This document shows positions 1 to 9,300 of a DNA stretch of 33,171 nucleotides, one piece after another. Each line of letters opens with the position of its first letter. Position 1 is the stretch's first letter. The translations under genes and the position numbers were made by a program. The DNA is taken from contig JALSOO010000155.1 of NCBI GenBank assembly GCA_026986355.1, forward strand, positions 1 to 33,171, in the 5' to 3' direction. The notes under the pieces are model-generated. The model was given only the letters and a program-made list of their open reading frames with translations, had not been told where the DNA came from and made no database searches. Source of the stretch: Campylobacteraceae bacterium (GTDB lineage: Bacteria; Campylobacterota; Campylobacteria; Campylobacterales; Sulfurovaceae).

Positions 1-79
1 AACATACCCCTCTCCTAATTTTTAAATCAAAAATGATTATACAAATAATAACTTTAGAAAGATTTAGCTAGAGTGAATT

Positions 80-598
80 ATGAAAAAATTAGAATCAGAA
101 TCAATCAATCAACTTTTAGAGATTATCTCAAACTATCCTGGATTAAGAGTATCACAATTTTCAGATGGAGGAGAGGTGTTCTCTAATATATTATATAGTC
201 TATGTGTAGAGCGTGGATATGAGTATCAACTCAATGTTTTCAATGAAGATTTTTATATAAAAGCCAAAAATCTGTATGGAGGCGATAAACTATCTTTTGT
301 CAAACTAATTAAATGGACTCAACGTAGATACGCATCATTGGCAAAACAGTATGATGTACTCTTTGTTACAGCAACAGTACCCAATGAGCATCGTGAGTTA
401 TTTACAAAAAATATCTATTCTCATATCAAAAGTGCTGGTCATATTATTCTATTTTTAGAAAAAGGGAATTATCAAGATATTGATGAGTGGAGAAGTTTTT
501 TAGAAGAGTATCTATTTGTCTCTATTAGCACATTAGATATATTTGAAAATTATGAAATTCTTATTGCTAAAAAAATGCATGGTTGGGGAGGAAAATAG
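80..598 (+). CDS. Hypothetical protein, possibly Rossmann/methyltransferase-like
   Basis: 172-aa ORF with alternating beta/alpha pattern (YDVLFVTATVP, AGHIILFLEKG); no firm family recognised. Confidence 0.6.
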   Translation: MKKLESESINQLLEIISNYPGLRVSQFSDGGEVFSNILYSLCVERGYEYQLNVFNEDFYIKAKNLYGGDKLSFVKLIKWTQRRYASLAKQYDVLFVTATVPNEHRELFTKNIYSHIKSAGHIILFLEKGNYQDIDEWRSFLEEYLFVSISTLDIFENYEILIAKKMHGWGGK

Positions 599-694
599 AA
601 TTTTTATTTAAAAAATTTGATAGTCTTATATTTTTCCTTACTAGAGGTAAGTTATGGGAAAAGTAAAAAGAGATTATAGAATATTAAATATAAA

Positions 695-783
695 ACTATC
701 TATGAGAGTTCTTTGGGAAATATTGAGGAGAATATCGTTACTCTCATGGGGCGTAGTATATCCCCACAATGTGTCTCAATAGT
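695..783 (+). other. Candidate structured RNA / 5' leader upstream of the LysM gene
   Basis: Nested inverted repeats: ATGAGAGT (702-709)/ACTCTCAT (740-747), TGGGG (747-751)/CCCCA (762-766), ACTAT (695-699)/ATAGT (779-783). Confidence 0.3.
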
Positions 784-864
784 GAATAATCTCTCTTTAT
801 CATAAAAAAAACTACTCTGTTAAAATATATTTTAAGTTACTTTATGTTATCCTTTGATATAAAT

Positions 865-886
865 TAATAGTTATAGTTAACTATTA
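865..886 (+). promoter_or_regulatory. Perfect 9-bp inverted repeat just upstream of the LysM gene RBS
   Basis: TAATAGTTA-TAGT-TAACTATTA, then AAGGAG at 891. Confidence 0.4.
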
Positions 887-901
887 TTACAAGGAGAAAT
901 T

Positions 902-1657
902 ATGTATTACAGTTCAAATAAAACTAACAGTTCTTACTACAATGCCTATAAAGAAGAGATGGAATCCTTAGAAGATTATAATAATGAGTTTTCATTTCAA
1001 ACAATTATTAAAATTGCTTTTATAATTCTCTCTCTAGGACTATTTACTGTTTTAACCATTTATCTTGTTAATCACTTCTCTACAGATAGTAAAGAGTCTA
1101 TTATTACACAAGATATTCAAAAAAAAGAGATTCCAAGAGTAGTATCGTTAGAAGAGAATCTACCTAAAAGTATTCAATTTCAAGAGCCTAAAAAATCATC
1201 TACTGAAAAAAACGTACAGATAAGCCCAAAAGAGGTTGCACGTATAGTACAAATTATTCTTGCACAGATGAATCATAAAGAAGAACTTCCTTTAGAGAAA
1301 CAACTCATAGAGGCCAAAAAAGAGAGAATTGATACCAAAACACTACAAGAGAGTAATCATTATAATAAAGTAGTTATTGCAACATCAAATAGTACTAAAA
1401 ATCTACTAGATAGTGATTTATTATCAAAAGGGGAAAATCCCTCTTCTACTTATGAACAAGCTCTTAAAAAAGAGCTTGATGTTCGTTCAAATGAGATGAG
1501 AATAATTATTGTTAAAAGGGGTGACAACCTTTCAAGAATAGCCAAAAGAGCGTATGGAGATAGAGATGCTTATCCTAAAATATTTAAAGCAAATCCAGAA
1601 GTTCTCAAAAATCCAAATCAGATATTTGCAGGTCAAAAGTTACGCATTCCTGCTTAA
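902..1657 (+). CDS. Single-pass membrane protein with C-terminal LysM domain
   Basis: TM segment IIKIAFIILSLGLFTVLTIYLV; C-terminal IIIVKRGDNLSRIAKRAYGDRDAYPKIFKANPEVLKNPNQIFAGQKLRIPA; RBS AAGGAG. Confidence 0.85.
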   Translation: MYYSSNKTNSSYYNAYKEEMESLEDYNNEFSFQTIIKIAFIILSLGLFTVLTIYLVNHFSTDSKESIITQDIQKKEIPRVVSLEENLPKSIQFQEPKKSSTEKNVQISPKEVARIVQIILAQMNHKEELPLEKQLIEAKKERIDTKTLQESNHYNKVVIATSNSTKNLLDSDLLSKGENPSSTYEQALKKELDVRSNEMRIIIVKRGDNLSRIAKRAYGDRDAYPKIFKANPEVLKNPNQIFAGQKLRIPA

Positions 1658-1715
1658 GTCAATTTAAGAATATCCTGCTATATTTAAATCCAAAATTCAA
1701 CTATTAGGAAAAATT

Positions 1716-2195
1716 ATGGATTATATGTTTCAAGCAGGATTTTTAGGTACACGTGCTCCTTTTTTTATGGATTTTGTTACTCTTATAGTAGCATTCCTAC
1801 CTCTTTTACTATTCATTGCTATTGGAATGGCAAAAAGAAAAACCTATAAACTACATGCCTTTACTCAAACCGTTATTTTTATTGTCTCTTTTATTGTTGT
1901 AGGATATTTTGAATATGGTGTTCGATTGGGTGGTGGGTTTAATAATTTTATGGAGGGGAGTCATGCTTCACATGACTATGCTTTATGGGTTCTTATTATT
2001 CATATTATTATTGCTACAATATCCCTCATTGTATGGGTGAGAACACTTCTATTAGCCTATAAAGCAAATATGAGAGGTGAGCTAGTTGGCTCTTTTTCTG
2101 CCTCTCATAAAAAAGCAGGATTTTATACCTTTATTGCTATTTGCCTAACAGCATTTACAGGAATATGGGTCTATCTTTTACTTTTTGTATATTAA
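1716..2195 (+). CDS. DUF420-like multi-pass membrane protein
   Basis: Four predicted TM helices with conserved-type His residues, resembling the DUF420/CtaM-type family. Confidence 0.6.
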   Translation: MDYMFQAGFLGTRAPFFMDFVTLIVAFLPLLLFIAIGMAKRKTYKLHAFTQTVIFIVSFIVVGYFEYGVRLGGGFNNFMEGSHASHDYALWVLIIHIIIATISLIVWVRTLLLAYKANMRGELVGSFSASHKKAGFYTFIAICLTAFTGIWVYLLLFVY

Positions 2196-2217
2196 TGAGA
2201 GTATCAATTGCTCTCAT
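2195..2217. terminator. Bidirectional terminator-like hairpin between convergent genes
   Basis: ATGAGAG-TATCAATTG-CTCTCAT, overlapping both gene ends. Confidence 0.5.
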
Positions 2218-3410
2218 ATCACACTTTCTCTTATCTTTTTATCTTTTAAATAGCTATATTTTATCATTTTATCATTTTCAAGAGCAATGCTCTTAATTAA
2301 TGATAGATATTTATTTACCACTATCTCTTCGGAAAAGTTCTCTATTACCTTTTTTCTGCCATTTCTTCCCATATAGATTAACTCTATATTCGATAAATTT
2401 AGCATTTTTTTCATTGCTTTGGCTAACTCTACACTATTTTTCACTTTGACTAGATAACCATTAACTCCATTATCTACTATATCCCTACAACCTGTAACAT
2501 CTGTTGTAATAATTGGCTTGGACATACTTGATGCTTCTAGTAAAACTCTTGATAACCCTTCACGATAAGAGGGAAGTACCACACAATCTACTTTATCAAT
2601 CTCATCTTGCACACTATCAGAGTGTCCAAGATACTCGATAAGTCCCTCATCTATCCAAGAGTCTAACTCATTTTGAGATATAGCAGTAGGATTTGAGTGA
2701 TAGAGTGAACCTAGAATTTTAAAGGTACATCTATTGGCATATTTAGTTGATTTAATTATACGTATTGCCTCAATATATTCACTAATTCCCTTATCTTTTA
2801 TCAATCGTGCAATCATCAAAAAGGTAAATTTTCTTTTGTTAGTTAAACTATTTTGTGACTTAAAACGGTTCGTATCAATACCTGAACCTAGAATTAAACG
2901 TGTATTATCCTCTTTTACTAATTTTTTTTCCATAAATAGAGTCATGTCATCACTATTTTGAAAAACTACAAGATTATTATAGATAGAGACTCTGTATAGC
3001 CAACGTGCTATATGAGAGGATAGGTTCTCATTTAAAAATACTGTTCCTAAGCCTGTTATATTATTTAAAGTAGGGATACTAAGAACTTTTCCAGCTAAGG
3101 AGCTGTAGATATTTGGTTTTATAGTATAGTTTAAAATCAAATCAGGTTTCAACTCTTTATAAAGTTTATAAAAATCATATATAAGCATTAAATCTACAAA
3201 AGGGTTTACCCCTCTATTATCTATCTTAATATTATGATATATAAAACCTTCATCTTCTAACTGTTGGCTATAGTCATCTCTTGGGGCTATCAATATAACC
3301 TTATATCCCTCTCTTTTTAATCTTCTAATAAGAGCTAATCTAAAATTATAGATATTCCATGATGTATTGACTACAATTGCTACTGTTTTTATTGAATTAT
3401 TATTTAACAT
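2214..3410 (-). CDS. Glycosyltransferase family 4-like
   Basis: GT-B fold signatures: PSYREGLSRVLLEASSMSKPIITTDVTGCRDIV. Confidence 0.85.
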   Translation of the reverse strand: MLNNNSIKTVAIVVNTSWNIYNFRLALIRRLKREGYKVILIAPRDDYSQQLEDEGFIYHNIKIDNRGVNPFVDLMLIYDFYKLYKELKPDLILNYTIKPNIYSSLAGKVLSIPTLNNITGLGTVFLNENLSSHIARWLYRVSIYNNLVVFQNSDDMTLFMEKKLVKEDNTRLILGSGIDTNRFKSQNSLTNKRKFTFLMIARLIKDKGISEYIEAIRIIKSTKYANRCTFKILGSLYHSNPTAISQNELDSWIDEGLIEYLGHSDSVQDEIDKVDCVVLPSYREGLSRVLLEASSMSKPIITTDVTGCRDIVDNGVNGYLVKVKNSVELAKAMKKMLNLSNIELIYMGRNGRKKVIENFSEEIVVNKYLSLIKSIALENDKMIKYSYLKDKKIRESVI

Positions 3411-4374
3411 ACTCTTTTACCTCTTCCATTGTAAGTGAGAGCATTCTATAATCGTCTTTAAGCTTTTGAAAATAGATAAGTAGCTCTTCTAAATTTTTTA
3501 AATTCTTCTCTTGATTTTCTCCAAAGTTATGAGGGTGCCACCATAGATGAAAATTCTCTTTGTGTATTGCTGAATACCTCATCGCTCTTTTGATTCTATA
3601 AATTTTTAATTTTTCTAAAAATGATAATTTTGGGAAATAGGGTCTTAACATTATGCTTGATTTTAGTTCCATCACTCCTTGTGTTGATTTTGGCTTACTG
3701 CAATGATGTCCTGATATATTTATATAGGTATCTACAAGTCTATATAGACGTAATAGAGTTGATTTGGAGGGTTTGTCTCCATCACTATATGCCCAATGAG
3801 TAGGATTGCCTCTATATGTTGATATATTTAAACTTTTTAAACTATTAATAGAGTTAGTGTCAATTTGATTACGAGGAAAAACTAATGATTTTAAGCTATA
3901 ACCTCTCTTTTGGGCTACCTCTATGGCTTTGGATATATCTATCTCAAAAGCCTCTTTTGATTTTAGAGGTTCATAGGTAAAAAAGTGAGAATAGGTATGT
4001 GTGGCTAACTCCTGATTTGGAGTTGAAGCAATAAGTGAGATAAGCTTTTTTGCTGTGTGCATTTTGGAGAACTCTTTGGAGTAGGGAGGTTTGAGAGTAT
4101 CTAGATAGATATAGGGGTCTACTTTTTTATCAATATAGTTAGGTAGCGTTGATGGTTTATCTTTTTGTATCTCTTCTATACTATCATAAAATAGAAATCC
4201 AACCGTTGCCCATGTTGCATGAATATTATATTTTTTAAAAAGAGCTAATATTTTTGGAATAACTGTATATACAGCTACTAAATTATCTTGATAGCTCTCT
4301 AGTGTTCTATTTGCTCGTACTCCCCAAAAGAGTTCAAAATCTAAAGATATAGTAAATGTTCCGTTACTACTCAT
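3400..4374 (-). CDS. Polysaccharide deacetylase (NodB-like)
   Basis: FTISLDFELFWG and LATHTYSH motifs; HATWATVGFLF. Confidence 0.8.
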   Translation of the reverse strand: MSSNGTFTISLDFELFWGVRANRTLESYQDNLVAVYTVIPKILALFKKYNIHATWATVGFLFYDSIEEIQKDKPSTLPNYIDKKVDPYIYLDTLKPPYSKEFSKMHTAKKLISLIASTPNQELATHTYSHFFTYEPLKSKEAFEIDISKAIEVAQKRGYSLKSLVFPRNQIDTNSINSLKSLNISTYRGNPTHWAYSDGDKPSKSTLLRLYRLVDTYINISGHHCSKPKSTQGVMELKSSIMLRPYFPKLSFLEKLKIYRIKRAMRYSAIHKENFHLWWHPHNFGENQEKNLKNLEELLIYFQKLKDDYRMLSLTMEEVKEYVK

Positions 4375-5539
4375 GACAAAGTACCTCTCTATATTGAGAT
4401 GATATATTTTCTACAGAGAACTCTTTGGCTCTATTAAATGCTCTCTCTTGATAGTCACAACTTATATTATCATTACTAAAAATATAGTATATAGATTTAA
4501 TTAAAGCATCAATATCACCAACACCATATAAGATACCAAACTTACCTATATCCATTCCAGAGGATAATTGTTTTGAACTATCACTATCAGGAGCTAATAT
4601 CTCTCTAGGTCCACTTAGACAATCACTAGAGATAACTACTGTTTTACATAACATTGCCTCTAATATAACATTTGGAAATCCCTCTACTGAAGAGGTTGAG
4701 ATAAAAACATCGGACCTTTTTATATACTTGAATGGATTCTCTACCTGTCCTAAAAAGTGAATACGTTTATCAACAGATAGCTCTTTGGCTAGTTGCTCTA
4801 ATCTCTCTCTCTCCTCTCCATTTCCCAATATAATAAGCTCAATATCTGACTCTAATCTACTAATTGCTTCTATCGCATCATGAAATCGTTTTAATGGGAT
4901 TAATCTACCTACTGCAATAATATATCGTTTATGACTCTTAAATATAAAATCATCTATAGGTTCACTAGACTCTTTTACTATACTATCTATATCATAGGGA
5001 TTATAGATAACTCTCTCACTCTCACTTCTAAAAAAGTGTCTATTAAAATCATTTTTCATTGCTATAGAGATATGGATAATTTTATTGGCTCTAGGATAGA
5101 GATACCTAATAAATAGTAGATTTATTTTACCAGATAGTCCCTCATTAAAAAATCGAGAGACAACAGAACGGTTAACTACTTGAACAGTATGTTTAGAACC
5201 AAATATATATGAGAGTAGATTTACAAAATTGGCACGAAATAGATAGCTTTGTACCAAAGGTATATTATGCTTTTTTATATATTGCCTCAATTTCCACGCA
5301 TGATATGGGATATAGAGCATTTTTCTTAGACCAGATAGTGAGTCGTCCATATTGGATAGAGATACTATCTCTACTCCTTTTGGAATAGTATAAAAATTAT
5401 TATTGGCTAATACCAAGATGGTTACTCTATGATTATCCTCTACAAATTGTTTAGATAGTGTTAAGATTGCTCTCTCTGCACCACCTTCGCAAAGAGAGTT
5501 GATAAGAAATACGATAGAACATCTCTTTTTATTAGACAT
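4367..5539 (-). CDS. Glycosyltransferase family 4-like (start re-assigned to Met12 of the listed ORF)
   Basis: GGAERAILTL and SSVEGFPNVILEAMLCKTVVISSDCLSGPREIL; AGAGG RBS 6 nt before the ATG of MSNKKRC. Confidence 0.85.
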   Translation of the reverse strand: MSNKKRCSIVFLINSLCEGGAERAILTLSKQFVEDNHRVTILVLANNNFYTIPKGVEIVSLSNMDDSLSGLRKMLYIPYHAWKLRQYIKKHNIPLVQSYLFRANFVNLLSYIFGSKHTVQVVNRSVVSRFFNEGLSGKINLLFIRYLYPRANKIIHISIAMKNDFNRHFFRSESERVIYNPYDIDSIVKESSEPIDDFIFKSHKRYIIAVGRLIPLKRFHDAIEAISRLESDIELIILGNGEERERLEQLAKELSVDKRIHFLGQVENPFKYIKRSDVFISTSSVEGFPNVILEAMLCKTVVISSDCLSGPREILAPDSDSSKQLSSGMDIGKFGILYGVGDIDALIKSIYYIFSNDNISCDYQERAFNRAKEFSVENISSQYREVLCHE

Positions 5540-6659
5540 AATCGACCTCTCTTTGATAAAAAATATTCTCATACTTTTTCATAATAGTAGTTTTGGAGTA
5601 ACGTCTATAGACCGAATCTCTAATGATTGACTCTTCAAATCCAAACTCTACTGCCTTGACAATAGTTTTAGCCAAAGCATAAACATCTCCATTTTCAACA
5701 GAAAATCCATTGATTCCCTCTTGAATAATCTCTGTTACTCCACCTTTACAGGCAAAAGCAACAATAGGTGTACCAACTGCATTTGCTTCTAGTAGTACAT
5801 TTGGAAATCCCTCATGTTCAGAGGTCAAGAGAGATAGATTAGCACTTTTCATATAGGGATAGGGGTTTGTTTGATGCCCCTCAAAATGGATACGACTATT
5901 AATATTTAACTCTCTACTTAAAGCTTTTAAATTATTCTCTTCTGCACCAGAGCCTACAATCATTAATGTATAGTTTATAGGTAAAAGAGAGAATGCTTTC
6001 AAGAGTAAATCGTGTCGTTTTCTTTTGCGTAGTGTTCCTACCGATATTAAAGATATTTGATTATCTTCAACTCTATTATCTATAGGTTCATCAGCTAACT
6101 CTTCTATCTTTGATATATCAATTGGATTATTAATCAACACTATTTTTGATGAGGTTTTAGGATAGTGTATCTCTAAATCTCTTTTCATATCTTCTGATTG
6201 AGCAATAATTACATCAAAATTTTTATAAACCTTACGATAGAGAGAGTCAAAAAGCTTAGGATACTTCTCCTCTTGGTTTTGCAATGAGACAATATTTGTC
6301 TCTCTTGAAATCCATTGTGTTTCTGGTAATAACTGTTTCATAAGAGGTATAAATGGAGCAATAGCAATATTTAGATGACCAATACCTGTAAAAACACTAT
6401 TTGGTTCTATTTTATAAATCTCTTTTAAACATTTAGATATACCTTTTTTGATAGATATAGCCTCCAAATCATGAACAGCAATAGATGGGTCAAGTAGACC
6501 CTTGAGTGTACCAATATTTTTAAAAATAATAAGGTGTACTTCATCTCCATTGGATAGAAAATGGTTTAGGATATTAACCATCATTCGCTCTGCACCACCC
6601 ATTGTTAATTCATGTATAACACCTACAATTCGTTGACTTTTTATTGAACTCTTTCTCAT
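5532..6659 (-). CDS. Glycosyltransferase family 4-like
   Basis: GGAERMMVNIL and SEHEGFPNVLLEANAVGTPIVAFACKGGVTEII. Confidence 0.87.
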   Translation of the reverse strand: MRKSSIKSQRIVGVIHELTMGGAERMMVNILNHFLSNGDEVHLIIFKNIGTLKGLLDPSIAVHDLEAISIKKGISKCLKEIYKIEPNSVFTGIGHLNIAIAPFIPLMKQLLPETQWISRETNIVSLQNQEEKYPKLFDSLYRKVYKNFDVIIAQSEDMKRDLEIHYPKTSSKIVLINNPIDISKIEELADEPIDNRVEDNQISLISVGTLRKRKRHDLLLKAFSLLPINYTLMIVGSGAEENNLKALSRELNINSRIHFEGHQTNPYPYMKSANLSLLTSEHEGFPNVLLEANAVGTPIVAFACKGGVTEIIQEGINGFSVENGDVYALAKTIVKAVEFGFEESIIRDSVYRRYSKTTIMKKYENIFYQREVDYV

Positions 6660-7414
6660 AGAAACAGCCTCTCTTGTATCTTTTTTAGAGCATAATAGGG
6701 TAGTGTATAGTAGTTATAACGGACTACTTTTACTCCTCCATGCGAAGCCTTGAATTTGTCAATCCCTGCCAAAGGAGAGTGTGGGTTATTGGTGTATCCA
6801 CCCCAATCAAAGGTGCTAAAGCCTAAATCTTTAAACTCCAATATTGTTTTCCAGTGAAGAGAGTGGTTTATCCACCCTATTTGAGCTTTTCTATGTATAT
6901 TTTGCTCTTTATATAGTGTTGATATGGAGTGTTGTAGACGTACTATTCCACTCTCTCTATCCAATAGATAGAGTTGAATATTGGTTAGCTCTCCATTCAA
7001 ATATCCTTTGATATAAAAGATATTATTACCATATTTATCAATAGATTTTTTGTTAATCATAGGTAGATTTTTAGCTTTTGCAAAATCTCTATAGGCTTCT
7101 AAAAATATCTCTTTGCTATCATAATCACAAGAGAGAGTAAAGGATTCTATCTTATCTGCTTTGCGTATTTCATTTCTGACATTGGATTTAAAAGTAGAAA
7201 ATATCTTCTCCTTATCATCTCTTAAATCATTAATTAAAGTATATAGTTTCTCTTTTTTTAACCCTATCGTATCTATATCAAATGTAGCTTGTCGATAGCA
7301 ATAGAGACCTGTCATTATCATAGTTTTGTTTAATTGCATTTTAGATGCGAACCAAAGCTCATTTAGCATTAATCCTTTTAATTTATAAGAAATTTTCAAC
7401 ATCTCTACATCCAC
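6656..7414 (-). CDS. FemAB/GNAT-like acyl- or aminoacyl-transferase
   Basis: FKSNVRNEIRKADKI, INHSLHWKTILEFKDLGFSTFDWGGYT, GIDKFKASHGG resemble FemAB-type EPS-locus proteins. Confidence 0.65.
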   Translation of the reverse strand: MDVEMLKISYKLKGLMLNELWFASKMQLNKTMIMTGLYCYRQATFDIDTIGLKKEKLYTLINDLRDDKEKIFSTFKSNVRNEIRKADKIESFTLSCDYDSKEIFLEAYRDFAKAKNLPMINKKSIDKYGNNIFYIKGYLNGELTNIQLYLLDRESGIVRLQHSISTLYKEQNIHRKAQIGWINHSLHWKTILEFKDLGFSTFDWGGYTNNPHSPLAGIDKFKASHGGVKVVRYNYYTLPYYALKKIQERLFL

Positions 7415-9300
7415 TTCTCATGCCACATTTGAAACATCAAAATAGACCATAATTGTTTAATACTTACATTTTTTCCATTTAAGTACTCATCACGCATTTT
7501 TATTACCTCATCTGTATTAAAATATCCCTCTTTATCTAATCTTTCACGACTTAAATAGTCCAAGAAATAGCCTTTTAATTCATCTCTAAACCACTCTCCA
7601 ATGGGAGGGGAAAATCCCATTTTAGGACGTTGCATCAACTCTTTTGGTAGATATTTATGAGTAATCTCTTTGAGTATCCACTTCTGTTCTCCATCTCTAT
7701 ATTTAAACTTAGAGGGGAGTTGTCCAGCAAACTCTATAATCTCTCTATCCAAAAAAGGCTCACGCCCTTCTAGTCCAACACTCATTGTTGCTCTATCTAC
7801 TTTGGTTAAGATATTATTGCTCATATATGTTTGATAATCTACTGCTAACATTTTAGAGAGGTCATCTAAAATCATTGAGCTATCCCTATCAAATGATGTT
7901 ATTAATTGATTAGGAGTAGAATCGAATAGAGTATATAGTTGAGAGTTAGTAAATTGTTGGGAGCGATACTTTAACATCTCTACAGTTGTTTTAGACGATA
8001 TTAGATTTTCAATCTTATCATAACGTGTCTCAAAATTATAGAGATAGGAGTGAAACGGGATACTCTTAGGAGAGATAGAAGCCATAATGGAGGAGAGACC
8101 CTCTTTCATCTTGTATGGAATCTTAGAGATTTTTTTTTGCATCTTTAAGATGTGAGCATACTCATCATATCCTGCAAAAATCTCATCACCACCATCTGCA
8201 CTAAGTGTTACCGTGACATCTTCTCGTGCTAATTGACTTACCAAAACGGTGGGAATTGCTGAGTCATCTGCAAAAGGTTCATCATATATTTCAGCCAATT
8301 TAGGGATAATATCCAACGCATCATTATGACTACAATAATACTCTGTATGATTTGTGCCTAGATGTTTAGCCACAGATTTGGCATGGGGAGATTCATCATA
8401 CCCTTTCTCATTGAATCCAATAGTAAAGGTATTAATCTTCTCATCTCTGTCTGATTGTAATATAGCCGTAACCAAGGAGCTATCGTATCCTCCACTTAAA
8501 AATACCCCAACAGGAACATCTGAAACCATTCTATAGTTAAATGCCCTCTTTAGTACCTCTTCTGTTTGGGTAATAGCCTCATCATCACTCAATAACAGTA
8601 GAGGTTTTTTGTAGCAATCTACTACTGACCAATACTCTATGGTCTCTACTCTTTGACTCTTTAAATCAAACTCCAAAATATATCCAGAGTTTAACTGTTG
8701 AGTATTTTTGAAAATAGAGTATGGTTGCATCACATAACCATACTGTAAATAGAGTGCTAATACATCTTTGTTAATCTCTTTTTTAAAATAGGGGTGTGCA
8801 TGAAAACTCTTTAGCTCACTAGCAAATAGGAAAACGCCATCTCTCCAGTACCAATAGAGTGGCTTTACACCTGCTCTATCACGAATAAGTGTTAAACGTT
8901 TCTCTTGTTTATCAAAGAGAGCAATAGCAAACATACCATTAAACTTTTCAATAGCATCTAATCCCCAACAGTGGTAGGCTTTTAGAATGACTTCTGTATC
9001 ACTTTGGGAGTGAAAATCGTAACCTAATAGTTTGAGTTCATCTCTAATCTCTTTAAAATTATATACCTCTCCATTGTATACAATCTCTAAATGTTCATAA
9101 CTCATAGGCTGTATACCCTCATCAGATAAATCTAAAATAGAGAGTCTTTGATGTCCTAATCCCACCGTAGTATCTGAAAGTTCGTGATATGATTGCCCAT
9201 GAGCATCATCTCCACGATGTTTAATCCTATCCATCATAGCAGATAGATTTTTACTACTGCTTCTCTTTGTAAAATCACAAAAACCGACTATACCACACAT
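7405..9300 (-). CDS. asnB: Asparagine synthase (glutamine-hydrolysing), canonical
   Basis: N-terminal MCGIVGF (Cys2), HQRLSIL, YNGEVYN, FLSGGYDSS, SADGGDEIFAGY, KVDRATM, REPFLD. Confidence 0.93.
   Translation of the reverse strand: MCGIVGFCDFTKRSSSKNLSAMMDRIKHRGDDAHGQSYHELSDTTVGLGHQRLSILDLSDEGIQPMSYEHLEIVYNGEVYNFKEIRDELKLLGYDFHSQSDTEVILKAYHCWGLDAIEKFNGMFAIALFDKQEKRLTLIRDRAGVKPLYWYWRDGVFLFASELKSFHAHPYFKKEINKDVLALYLQYGYVMQPYSIFKNTQQLNSGYILEFDLKSQRVETIEYWSVVDCYKKPLLLLSDDEAITQTEEVLKRAFNYRMVSDVPVGVFLSGGYDSSLVTAILQSDRDEKINTFTIGFNEKGYDESPHAKSVAKHLGTNHTEYYCSHNDALDIIPKLAEIYDEPFADDSAIPTVLVSQLAREDVTVTLSADGGDEIFAGYDEYAHILKMQKKISKIPYKMKEGLSSIMASISPKSIPFHSYLYNFETRYDKIENLISSKTTVEMLKYRSQQFTNSQLYTLFDSTPNQLITSFDRDSSMILDDLSKMLAVDYQTYMSNNILTKVDRATMSVGLEGREPFLDREIIEFAGQLPSKFKYRDGEQKWILKEITHKYLPKELMQRPKMGFSPPIGEWFRDELKGYFLDYLSRERLDKEGYFNTDEVIKMRDEYLNGKNVSIKQLWSILMFQMWHEKWM

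Noticed and set aside
2734-8536. Plus-strand ORFs 2734-2961, 3621-3803, 4931-5116 and 8354-8536
   Set aside because: Antisense to clear glycosyltransferase, deacetylase and asnB genes; no RBS or domain signal.
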